NCBI RefSeq assembly: GCF_009859475.1
Contig: NZ_CP044550.1
Span: 248,001-312,000 of the forward strand
Direction: 5' to 3'
Length of the DNA: 64,000 nucleotides
Origin: Hydrogenophaga sp. BPS33
GTDB taxonomy: Bacteria > Pseudomonadota > Gammaproteobacteria > Burkholderiales > Burkholderiaceae_C
Shown here: positions 25,042-32,668 of the stretch, in pieces
Position numbering within the stretch: position 1 is the stretch's first letter
How the letters are laid out: every line of letters starts with the position of its first letter
The notes under the pieces: generated by a model
Seen by the model: only the letters and a program-made list of their open reading frames with translations
Database searches by the model: none
Told to the model about the DNA's origin: nothing
Made by a program: the position numbers and the translations under genes

Positions 25042-25824
25042 ATGGACCATGCCGCCGAAATCTTGACCACCGCTTTTCTCGGACCGTGGGTTCGCCCTGG
25101 CGGTAATGGCCCGCGCATGCAGCACGTCTACGCATCAGTGCTCCACTGGTACGAGGCCGCCAAGTTCATGCCGCATCACCCTGAGCACCGCGACGCCGTG
25201 CTGTTTCAGCCCAGCCTGAAAGAGGCCAAGCGCTACGCCAAATTACGCCAGAGCGCCTGGCGAACGGACTGGAACCTTGTTCGCCCCTCGATCCTCATCG
25301 CTGGTCTGGGCTTCCTGGCGGTGCAGCGCCCCGAACTCTCCCTTCGCACCCTGGACCTGGCCACTGTCAATGCCGGGCTGGCCCCCATGGCGCTACCCGA
25401 GCGATTCGTGGAAGCCTGCCTTGGGCGCTTTGACGAGTGGCGCAGTGGCCCTCGAATCGCCTTCATCGGTGCAGACGCGGCGCCCGACCAGCTCGTGGGC
25501 AAGGCTGTGGCCAAGCTGGTTTCTGCCTTGCCCACGTGGACCATGGTGAGCACGTCGATGGGCCGCACTCCATGGCGCGTTCACGACTGGTGTCTGAGCC
25601 ACTTCATTCCCATTGAGTACCTCGGCACCCCGCAGAGCAAACTGAACCCGCGCATGCTGGCAGACCTTGTCGATCGAGCCGACCAGGTGGTAGTTTTTGA
25701 GGAGCGACAGTCCAAGAAGCACGACGCGGTCATTGCTTACGCGCGCAAGTGCAAGAAGAAGATCTCGCTGGAACTCTACGCAAGCGGTACGGATCAGCCC
25801 AGAGAGTTGTCCGGGCTCAAGTAG
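25042..25824 (+). CDS. NADAR-like + SLOG-like two-domain protein
   Basis: A 260-residue protein in two parts. Residues about 25-130 resemble the NADAR fold (N-glycosidase acting on ADP-ribose conjugates): YASVLHWYEAAKF, then SLKEAKRYAKL, RTDWNLVRPSIL and RPEL. The usual Glu of the S-V-E-H motif is Leu here. Residues about 136-250 look like a SLOG/YspA-type Rossmannoid domain (GPRIAFIGADAAPDQLVGKA, DRADQVVVFE, KKISLELY). I chose ATG 25042 because the upstream extension is antisense to a gene remnant. It is the only plus-strand backbone gene here besides the repressor. The family call is by eye and tentative. Confidence 0.5.
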   Translation: MDHAAEILTTAFLGPWVRPGGNGPRMQHVYASVLHWYEAAKFMPHHPEHRDAVLFQPSLKEAKRYAKLRQSAWRTDWNLVRPSILIAGLGFLAVQRPELSLRTLDLATVNAGLAPMALPERFVEACLGRFDEWRSGPRIAFIGADAAPDQLVGKAVAKLVSALPTWTMVSTSMGRTPWRVHDWCLSHFIPIEYLGTPQSKLNPRMLADLVDRADQVVVFEERQSKKHDAVIAYARKCKKKISLELYASGTDQPRELSGLK

Positions 25825-25880
25825 GCCTACGTCCTGGCCTGGCCTGGCCTGGCATCCTCCGACTTCTGGCCCTCCCAACG

Positions 25881-25911
25881 AAAAAGGCCGACCGCAAGCG
25901 GTCGGCCTTTT
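25881..25911. terminator. Bidirectional rho-independent terminator
   Basis: GGCCGACCG (25886-25894) pairs perfectly with CGGTCGGCC (25899-25907) around CAAG, with five A on the left and four T on the right. It serves the plus-strand gene ending at 25824 and the minus-strand gene ending at 25970. Confidence 0.9.
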
Positions 25912-25969
25912 CCTTGTTGCAAGCACAACTGTCCAGCAATGCTGTGTCTGATTCTGTGCCGTATTGCCC

Positions 25970-26527
25970 TCAACGAATGATGGCGACGTTGCCTCCGGCC
26001 TGTTTGAGTACACGCCACTTGCCGGCCGAATTGCTCAAGTAGACGCGCTCGCCTGAGACCAGGTGGTCATAGGGAGCCGGTTGCACGATGGTGACGATCC
26101 GCGCAGGCATTCCAGAAGGTCCAAGGACCTGCAGAACAATCTCCTGCGCGTCTCCCGTCATCACGGCGTTTGCAGCCCGTTCGCCGAAGAGCCCACCAAG
26201 CGAAGCACCCACCAGGGCACCCACATGCTGGTTCTTCGCCCTGGAGCCGATGGCACCACCGACCGCTGCGCCGATGCCGGCGCCGACAGTACGGGTCTGC
26301 CAGGACGGTTCAGCGGTCTTGATGCGGACTTGCATCACGACAGCTTCCTCGGCCTGGGAATAGACCTGCACTTGCCCGTTGCCGTACACGTTGCCCGACT
26401 GAGCTCGTGCCTGATCAGGGATCATCATCACGAACGCGACGACGACGACCGCCAGGATTTCTGCCATAGCCACGAAGATGGTGCTGGCAGGGGTGTTGCG
26501 GATTTTGGAGACGAGATTGAAGTTCAT
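25970..26527 (-). CDS. Glycine-zipper envelope protein (SlyB/17-kDa-antigen-like)
   Basis: A 185-residue protein. ATG 26527 has AAAGGAAA upstream. The N-terminal segment (about residues 15-40, AEILAVVVVAFVMMIP, ending ARAQ) is a signal or anchor. A Gly-zipper stretch follows (GIGAAVGGAIGSRA, then GALVGASLGGLFGE), typical of SlyB/RcsF-neighbour outer-membrane glycine-zipper proteins that insert in or span membranes. The C-terminal part is a small beta domain. It is the last gene of the transfer/pilus region, has its own long leader, and ends at a shared terminator. A role in envelope stability or pilus passage is inferred from position only. Confidence 0.7.
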   Translation of the reverse strand: MNFNLVSKIRNTPASTIFVAMAEILAVVVVAFVMMIPDQARAQSGNVYGNGQVQVYSQAEEAVVMQVRIKTAEPSWQTRTVGAGIGAAVGGAIGSRAKNQHVGALVGASLGGLFGERAANAVMTGDAQEIVLQVLGPSGMPARIVTIVQPAPYDHLVSGERVYLSNSAGKWRVLKQAGGNVAIIR

Positions 26528-26913
26528 GGGATTTCCTTTTGGCGATGAATGCAAAGGAAATCCGCCCTGCAGGGTGGAATTCCCTGCAGGGTTTGCTAGT
26601 TGCGCGACGCGAACGACCACAGGACACGCACGGTGCAAGACCGAGTGTGTGTCCTCACGGTTCGTCCAGCTACGCACCAGCTTTGCGCTGGTGGTAGTGA
26701 ATTACGTCAGTTTGAGAAGGCCGTCAGCTGTGCCGCTGACCTTCCTGACAGCCAAGGGCTGTCGGGTGTCTGCATGCGCAAGGCATGCGATTACTCATGA
26801 GAGCAATGTGTTTGAAGTCTATTCGAGATTGTCTGATCGAGCCACAATCGCTGCCCATGACAGACATGGGCCAGGCTGCATGTACCCGAGTTCCGCAGGC
26901 CGGTCGGAGTCGA
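26528..26913. promoter_or_regulatory. Long structured leader between pilV and glycine-zipper gene
   Basis: No gene seen. The minus-strand message would contain two hairpins behind pilV (GTCAGC/GCTGAC with flanking GAAG/CTTC at 26715-26744, and GACAGCC/GGCTGTC at 26747-26763), neither followed by a T-run. Nearer the downstream gene are two copies of the palindrome CCCTGCAGGG at 26565-26574 and 26582-26591. They can pair with each other and lie about 38 bases ahead of the start codon, as an operator or a translation-controlling stem might. Confidence 0.4.
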
Positions 26914-28437
26914 TCACAGTTCCTTCATGCACGCCAGCAGTGCGACGTTTCGGCCACGCGTCTCGGCCGCAGATCGGGTGACGCGTGCTGAATCGAATGT
27001 CATGTACACGGGTGCGCTCGGGTAGTATGAACCACCGTACCAACGGGAGCCCGGCGATTGACCTGCAAACGCACCCCAACCCGACCCGAAGGGCTCTTCG
27101 AAGTTGTGAAAAGTACCTGTGATTTGTTGTAGCGCGTCCAACTGCGACGAGCCAAGACCACGCGCGCTGTCCACGCCGCGCCCAGCATCCCATCCGCGAA
27201 TAAACTCGCCACGCAGGTCGCGCGTTCCGTTCGTACCGTTCGCCGCAACCCAGCCGTCCGGGCAAGTTGCTCGATCAAAGAACGCATACATGCCAGCCTC
27301 GCCACCTCCGCCAGCTGCTGTCCAAACGCCGGCCTGACAAGACAGAAACTTGCCATCTACTTCTCGCGCAATACTTCCGTTGCGGACACAAGCAGCACCT
27401 GCAGCCGCGATCTCAGCAATCTCCAACGTTCCAGCAAGACGATTGATGGTCGCAGTGCCTTCCACCCGAATGCTGCCGGTGTCATCGACACCAAGGGCCG
27501 CCCAGGCGCCGGTTCCGTCACAGGTATAGGCCCGGGGCCCTGTTCCGACCGATGGCGTGAGTACCACCCTGGTCTGACCCCGTCCTGCTGCATCACACAG
27601 GCCGAGCATGCCGGCGTTCGCAACGGGGTCGCGCCAGTACGTGCTTCCGGCGCGCCGCCACACGTCTTCTTCACAAGTGAGCACGCCACCGACAGTGTCG
27701 CGCGCAAGCGCACCTCTGGGTGAGCAAGCCGCCCCCGCAGTCTGGATCGTTCCCACGCCGAGCAAGATGGGGGTGTTCATAGTGTTCAGGCTGGGATCGC
27801 CCGGCACCTGATCGCGATAGAGGGTCGGTGCCGTTGCGAGCGCTTCGCCAAACCAGAGCGACACAGCCGGATGGCCAGCTTCGAATGCAATCGTGCCTCC
27901 AGAGCCGTCGCACCTTTGCCCAAGGTGATTCGGGTTGCCATATGCTCCCACAGGGAAATCGAACCCCCCCATCGCGCCGCGGATGTTCGTGGGGTTGGCA
28001 GTGTAGACACCAGCACCAGAACCACCAATGGTGGCCGCGAGCTGCCCTAGAGCGAGGTCGTCGTAGGCTTCACCACCTTCTGTGATCACCAATCCGTTCA
28101 ATCGGCCGGCGGTAGGCTGCAGAACAAGAACGCAAGCGGCCTGCCCGCGTCCGTTGTGAGTCGAAAACCCCGTTTCCAAGTACCCCTGGGTCACCAGGTC
28201 TTCAACGCGAACCAGTGCCGGCGTTGTCGGCGTCGCTACGGTTTGCAGTACCGCATAGTTGTCCTTGATGTAGGCGCTGGCGGCCTGGCCAATGGATTTG
28301 CTATGCGCTGCGGCGACCGAGATTTCCGTGTCCTCAACCGCCACGTTGATGAGACGCGTAACGCCAACCGCTATCGTGGCGAACACGACCAGCGCGATCA
28401 TGATTTCGAGGAGGGTGACGCCCTTTTGGTTCTTCAT
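26914..28437 (-). CDS. pilV: PilV-like minor pilin/tip adhesin with phage tail-fibre-like C-terminus
   Basis: A 507-residue type IVb minor pilin. The prepilin leader MKNQKG is cut before VTLLEIMIALVVF, with the required Glu at +5. A long Gly/Ser-rich body follows. The last ~110 residues match the tail-collar/tail-fibre tip pattern: CPDGWVAANGTNGTRDLRG, FIRGWDAGRGVD, LDALQQITGTF, and a terminal block ending ETRGRNVALLACMKEL. In R64, PilV is the tip adhesin that selects recipient lipopolysaccharide and has shufflon-variable ends. Here no inverted repeats or recombinase gene lie downstream, so the tip appears fixed. ATG 28437 gives the canonical leader. Confidence 0.85.
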   Translation of the reverse strand: MKNQKGVTLLEIMIALVVFATIAVGVTRLINVAVEDTEISVAAAHSKSIGQAASAYIKDNYAVLQTVATPTTPALVRVEDLVTQGYLETGFSTHNGRGQAACVLVLQPTAGRLNGLVITEGGEAYDDLALGQLAATIGGSGAGVYTANPTNIRGAMGGFDFPVGAYGNPNHLGQRCDGSGGTIAFEAGHPAVSLWFGEALATAPTLYRDQVPGDPSLNTMNTPILLGVGTIQTAGAACSPRGALARDTVGGVLTCEEDVWRRAGSTYWRDPVANAGMLGLCDAAGRGQTRVVLTPSVGTGPRAYTCDGTGAWAALGVDDTGSIRVEGTATINRLAGTLEIAEIAAAGAACVRNGSIAREVDGKFLSCQAGVWTAAGGGGEAGMYAFFDRATCPDGWVAANGTNGTRDLRGEFIRGWDAGRGVDSARGLGSSQLDALQQITGTFHNFEEPFGSGWGAFAGQSPGSRWYGGSYYPSAPVYMTFDSARVTRSAAETRGRNVALLACMKEL

Positions 28438-28475
28438 GTGACTTTGCGGTGTTGGTTTCTGGGGCGCTGCACCCA

Positions 28476-29543
28476 CTACGAGCGGACCGCCTCATAGGCG
28501 ATCGGGTTGGCGCTGATCGCGCGCATCACGTCAGCCTTTGAGACAACTTCAGATCGCATCAAGATCTGGGCCGACGCGGCAAGGCACATCGAGACCTTGT
28601 CCTCTGCCCTTTCCAGCATCGCCTGCAGCCGATCTCCGTCATTGAGGTGTTTTGAATAGTCGCGCTTGTGGTTGGCGAGGAAGTCCACTGCCAAAGCGTA
28701 GCCGGATCCATCCTTCCTCGGAATGAGCGTCTGGTTCACGATGCCCAGCAGACTGCCAGCCAGAGCGGTCACCTTGGCCTCTCGCTCGTTGTCTGCAAAG
28801 AAGCTCAGAACTTTGCTCACCGTCCCAACGGCAGAGCTTGCATGAAGGGTGCCGATCACAAGGTGACCGGATTCACCAGCTAGCAGCGCTTGTTCTGCCG
28901 TTGCCCGATCCCGTATCTCACCAATCACGATCACGTCCGGCCGCTGGCGCAAGGCAGCACGAACCCCATCGAGCACCGTGTCGCAGTCGACACCAACCTC
29001 GCGCTGCGAGAAGATCGACTTGTCACGCTGGAACACGTACTCGATCGGGTCCTCGACAGTGACGATGTGCGCGTTGCGCATGCCGTTCACGGCGTTGACC
29101 ATCGCGGCCATGCTCGTGGTTTTCCCAGCCCCCGTGGGCCCCGACACCAGGAGGAGGCCAGCTGGACTGTCCAGAAGGATCCTGAGCGCAGCTGGCAATC
29201 CAAGCTCTTGCAAGCTGGGAACCCTGTCCGGGATACGACGCATCGACAGCATCAAGCTCGCCCCCGCGTTTGCCAGGTAGATGTTCACGCGCAAGCGTTG
29301 CCCTCCCACCTCATACGGGCGGTTCACTTCGCCCTTGGTGATCTCGGCGCTCAGGTCCGACTCCAAGGAGTCCCCGAATTCGCGAATATCGGCCATGCTG
29401 GGTACCCCAGCAACCTCGGCTTCGAACCACCCCCGTGGGGTCTTCAACATCACGGGCGCATCCGATTGCATCATGATGTCGGTGAACGCACCGCCTCGGC
29501 CGAGGAGCTCGGCAACTACCTTTGCAACGTACATGTTGTTCAA
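28476..29543 (-). CDS. PilT-like retraction ATPase
   Basis: A 355-residue secretion-type hexameric ATPase closest to the twitching-motility PilT/PilU group. Walker A is GPTGAGKTTS, the Asp box is VTVEDPIEYVF, Walker B is DVIVIGEIRDRATAEQAL, and the His box is IGTLHASSAVGTV. PilT powers pilus retraction. Its start overlaps the stop of the PilM-like gene by 4 bp. In R64 the name pilT belongs to a lytic transglycosylase, so I give no symbol. Retraction ATPases are not part of the R64 thin-pilus set, so this one suggests a retractable conjugative pilus. Confidence 0.87.
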   Translation of the reverse strand: MNNMYVAKVVAELLGRGGAFTDIMMQSDAPVMLKTPRGWFEAEVAGVPSMADIREFGDSLESDLSAEITKGEVNRPYEVGGQRLRVNIYLANAGASLMLSMRRIPDRVPSLQELGLPAALRILLDSPAGLLLVSGPTGAGKTTSMAAMVNAVNGMRNAHIVTVEDPIEYVFQRDKSIFSQREVGVDCDTVLDGVRAALRQRPDVIVIGEIRDRATAEQALLAGESGHLVIGTLHASSAVGTVSKVLSFFADNEREAKVTALAGSLLGIVNQTLIPRKDGSGYALAVDFLANHKRDYSKHLNDGDRLQAMLERAEDKVSMCLAASAQILMRSEVVSKADVMRAISANPIAYEAVRS

Positions 29544-29998
29544 CGTCCCATCATGACAGCGGCGTTGTTGGGGATAGCCGCTGGAAGATCAATGCCAGTA
29601 TCGAAACCGTTTGCCGAAATCAGACGCCCTGTCACTTGGTTCTTTGCACCTACGAGCACAGAGCGCTGTGACAGTTCGAATAGCCGGACAACGGTTCCTT
29701 TTTCGGTGGCGTCTGTAGCGAAGACGTAGAGCGAGGTACCTTCAACGAGATTAGTCCAACGATCGTCTCGGATATAGCCTGGGAGAAAGTAGGCTGCCAG
29801 TGCAGCGTCATCAACCGAGCCGCTCGCAGTTGGGTGATCATTGAGATAGCCGCGTACCGCCTTCCCGTAGGCCAAGAAGCTCGTGGCCGAAGAATCGGCT
29901 TGAATCGCCGCAGTGATCTGGGCCTGCCGCGGGGCTTCCTTTCCCGTGAAGAACATGACAAGGGCCAGGAACACGGCCACAATCCAAAGCGGTACCAC
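29540..29998 (-). CDS. pilM: PilM-like type IVb pilus protein
   Basis: A small (about 152 aa) protein with one N-terminal membrane segment (VPLWIVAVFLALVMFFT) and a periplasmic domain, matching the size and layout of R64 PilM. GTG 29998, just after the upstream stop (TGAT-GTG), is preferred; ATG at 30034 would overlap the upstream gene by 35 bp and add a charged prefix before the membrane segment. It ends overlapping the PilT-like start, so it is translationally coupled. Its exact function in thin-pilus assembly is not known. Confidence 0.6.
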   Translation of the reverse strand: MVPLWIVAVFLALVMFFTGKEAPRQAQITAAIQADSSATSFLAYGKAVRGYLNDHPTASGSVDDAALAAYFLPGYIRDDRWTNLVEGTSLYVFATDATEKGTVVRLFELSQRSVLVGAKNQVTGRLISANGFDTGIDLPAAIPNNAAVMMGR

Positions 29999-29999
29999 A

Positions 30000-30965
30000 T
30001 CAACCTCGCACGACCGGTCTGGTGTCACCGTCAACTGCTGGCCGACGTTGCACCATCAGGCGATTCCGTTGCATCTGAACCTCGTTTCCAAGGTGCTCCC
30101 AACGACGCTGGCGAATGTTGTTCCGCACGCCTGTTGCATCCTGGTCGCCCAACCACAGAAACTCAAGCTTCGGCTTGCGCGGCTCGCCCTCGAGGCGTTG
30201 GTGCAGCACCGCAAGTAGGCCATTCGCCAGAAGACTGGACGTGTCCTCGGGGTTGGCAATCGCCCCGTTGGCTAGCGAGTACATGCGCTCCACAGCCATC
30301 GCTGCAGAATCTGCATGCACAGTGCAGATCACGAGGCGACCGTTGATCGACCATCTAAGCGCCTCGGCCGCGCTCTCGGAGTCACGCACCTCCCCGATGA
30401 ACATGATCGTAGGCGTCCACCGATTTGCTTTCCTGCACGCCTCTCCGAACTTGCCATGTTCCGCTTCGGTCTGGAAGCAAACGCCTTCGCCATGATTCCC
30501 CTGAAGTGGCATCTCCGGTGGATCCTCGATCGTGACGCCGATCCCTCCAAATTTTTGGAGGCGCGCCGCGATCATGGACGATGCGGTGGTCGTTTTCCCA
30601 TGCCCAAAGGCTCCCGCGACAACCACCAGCCCGTTCAGCCCAGGCTTGAGCAACATGTCGACATAAGCGGGATGGATGCTGAGTTCTTCGGGCGAAGGGA
30701 TCGTGCTGGGCATGCGGCGGAGTACGTGCACCACCTCGGTGATGGACCTGAGGACGGATACCCGATAGGTCACGCCGCCTGATCGAACTGGGAACTCCTC
30801 TTGCGAGGCGCTCGATTGGCGTTCCGAAAGAATGCGTCGAAGCTCCTGGAGGTCGCTTTCAGCTTCCGGGGGCGCGAGCACCGGATCCTTCGTATTGGGA
30901 ACGCCAGACAGCCAGGCACGTTCTTTGGCCAGATAGATGTCCTTGAATTTCAGGCCGACCAGCAT
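30000..30965 (-). CDS. Second PilT/VirB11-type secretion ATPase
   Basis: A 321-residue ATPase of the T2SS/T4P/T4SS family, diverged from its neighbour at 28476. Walker A is GAFGHGKTTT, the Asp box is VTIEDPPEMPL, Walker B is IMFIGEVRDSESAAEAL, and the His box is ICTVHADSAAMAV. AGGAGG stands seven bases before the ATG. It follows the major pilin gene. Together with PilQ (extension) and the PilT-like protein it gives three motor ATPases in one pilus operon. It may be a PilU-like retraction accessory (inference). Confidence 0.8.
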   Translation of the reverse strand: MLVGLKFKDIYLAKERAWLSGVPNTKDPVLAPPEAESDLQELRRILSERQSSASQEEFPVRSGGVTYRVSVLRSITEVVHVLRRMPSTIPSPEELSIHPAYVDMLLKPGLNGLVVVAGAFGHGKTTTASSMIAARLQKFGGIGVTIEDPPEMPLQGNHGEGVCFQTEAEHGKFGEACRKANRWTPTIMFIGEVRDSESAAEALRWSINGRLVICTVHADSAAMAVERMYSLANGAIANPEDTSSLLANGLLAVLHQRLEGEPRKPKLEFLWLGDQDATGVRNNIRQRRWEHLGNEVQMQRNRLMVQRRPAVDGDTRPVVRG

Positions 30966-30995
30966 CAGTGCCCTCCTAGTACGCTGCGTTGTGGC

Positions 30996-31535
30996 TTAGT
31001 TGCCCCGGAAGGCGATAGTGGTGCCGGCCGCACACGCGGTGACAGCATCGGGCGGCGAAACAGGGAACGAAGTCACAGGCGTACCGCCACTAACACTCAC
31101 GCTTAGCCATCCCTGCGCACCGGTCAGAAGCGGAATGCAGATGTCTTCGTTGATGTTGGTCATCGTCACCTCAAACGAAGTGATAGCCGAGGTAACGACG
31201 ACGTTGCCGTTGCCTGCATGCGTAAGCGTCGGCGGGGTCGTCGTCGAGTCAACGCGGATCGACGTCGGAATGCGCTTCGCGGTGACCAGCACGCTGTTGA
31301 GGTTCGTCCCACTGGCGCCGAAGCTCCCCTGGCCCTGCCAGATCTGTTTCACCGAGGCGCGCACGGCTGCCAGGTCCTGGGTAAGTTGGGTCGTCTGCTG
31401 GCTCGACATTGCGTTCTGATAGAGCGCCATTGCACCCCCGACGATGATGGCCATCACAGTCAGTCCAGCAATGAGCTCCATGAGAGTCACGCCGGCTTGC
31501 TTCTTGAACTTCGTGGTGCGTTTGAACGATTTCAT
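30996..31535 (-). CDS. pilS: Major type IVb prepilin PilS
   Basis: A 179-residue prepilin, the subunit of the thin pilus. The leader ends KKQAG and is followed by VTLMELIAGLTVMAIIVGGA, the hydrophobic N-terminal helix with Glu at +5. Its length and the two C-terminal cysteines (ICIPLL and VTACAAG) that can form the pilin disulfide fit the R64 PilS/TcpA type IVb class. AGAAGGAA precedes the ATG. A prepilin peptidase (PilU in R64) is not in the window, so processing must come from elsewhere, e.g. the host PilD. Confidence 0.9.
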   Translation of the reverse strand: MKSFKRTTKFKKQAGVTLMELIAGLTVMAIIVGGAMALYQNAMSSQQTTQLTQDLAAVRASVKQIWQGQGSFGASGTNLNSVLVTAKRIPTSIRVDSTTTPPTLTHAGNGNVVVTSAITSFEVTMTNINEDICIPLLTGAQGWLSVSVSGGTPVTSFPVSPPDAVTACAAGTTIAFRGN

Positions 31536-31586
31536 TGGGTTCCTTCTGTTGAAATGGGAGTTTGAAGAATGGGATCGCTATTGAGT

Positions 31587-32666
31587 TCAGCGATAGCTGC
31601 TCTGAATTACTTGAGACATCTGAAGCTCCATGCCCATGAGGCCAGCGACCATGAGAGCAATGAACAGGCCGACGAAGAGGATGCTGAACCCGAAGATGAC
31701 TTTCATCATCGATTCGATCTTCTCGACTGACTCTGCAATCCACTCTTTGCCAATCGTCGAAAGCGCGGTCTCGAACCCGGACAATCTCGCGTAGACACCA
31801 AGGTCATCGATGATTTCGATGTCGGGGAATCCATACCCGGACTTTGCAAGTGCATCGCCTGGGTTGAGGCCAGATCGCATTCCCTTTAGGCACGCCAGAA
31901 TCCGTATGCGCATCCAGGGCGAGGCGCCAGAAAGCAGCTGCTCAAGGGCAGTCTCGATCCGCACTCCTGCGCCAACCAGTGCGGCGAAGCTGATCATCCA
32001 TGCACTGCCGTGCTGCACCCGGTAGACGCTATACGGGACCGCTCTATCGAACCGGATACGCAGCCCCTCGCTCCACCTGGGCAGGCTCCACCAAAACGCA
32101 AGAACCAGCGCAACTGGCACGCCAGCGATTGCGCCCATCCAAGCTCGGGCAAAGTTGGCGAAGTCGATCATCAGCTTCGCCACGCCGTGCCACTTCTCGT
32201 ATGGAACGATCTGTGCGAACTCCGGGATGATCTTGTAGCTGAACATGACCAACACCCCGAATGCGATCAACAGCATGACGGATGGGTAGGCGATCCCGCC
32301 GACGACCGCGTTCTTGATCTTCTTCTTGGCGGTCATCACTTCCGCCGCAGAGACCAACGCGTCTTCGATCTTTCCCGACTGCTCGCCAGCGGAAATCAGC
32401 ATCGCCTCATCTGGGCTGACCCAGCCGACGATCGCCTGGGACAAGCGACTGCCGTTGCGCAGCTTTCGCAGCCAGTCCGAAAGGGCAACCGCAAGCGGTT
32501 CCTTGGTGCTTTTCAGCGTCACTCTTCGGGCCCGCATCGTTTCCAATGCATCGATGATGGGAACGCCGTTCCCCAGCAACTTTCCGAGCTTCAAATACAG
32601 ACGCCGACGCAGGTTCGCGTCGTTGCGGAACATGAAACGAGCAAACTTGAATTCGAGCTCATCCAT
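31587..32666 (-). CDS. pilR: PilR, inner-membrane platform protein (GspF family)
   Basis: A 359-residue GspF/PilC-family polytopic protein forming the inner-membrane platform on which the PilQ ATPase acts. Two GspF-type cytoplasmic domains are separated by hydrophobic segments (around SVMLLIAFGVLVMFS and GVPVALVLAFWW), with a final hairpin helix FSILFVGLFIALMVAGLM. It starts directly behind the PilQ stop and precedes the pilin gene, the gene order of R64 pilQ-pilR-pilS. Confidence 0.9.
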   Translation of the reverse strand: MDELEFKFARFMFRNDANLRRRLYLKLGKLLGNGVPIIDALETMRARRVTLKSTKEPLAVALSDWLRKLRNGSRLSQAIVGWVSPDEAMLISAGEQSGKIEDALVSAAEVMTAKKKIKNAVVGGIAYPSVMLLIAFGVLVMFSYKIIPEFAQIVPYEKWHGVAKLMIDFANFARAWMGAIAGVPVALVLAFWWSLPRWSEGLRIRFDRAVPYSVYRVQHGSAWMISFAALVGAGVRIETALEQLLSGASPWMRIRILACLKGMRSGLNPGDALAKSGYGFPDIEIIDDLGVYARLSGFETALSTIGKEWIAESVEKIESMMKVIFGFSILFVGLFIALMVAGLMGMELQMSQVIQSSYR

Positions 32667-32668
32667 GA

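Noticed and set aside
25833..25852. Tandem repeat of CCTGG, four copies
   Set aside because: Only 20 bp between a stop codon and a terminator; too short to be an iteron set or array.
26300..28437. Possible shufflon at the pilV 3' end
   Set aside because: No inverted segments, no repeated crossover sites and no site-specific recombinase gene are visible next to pilV.
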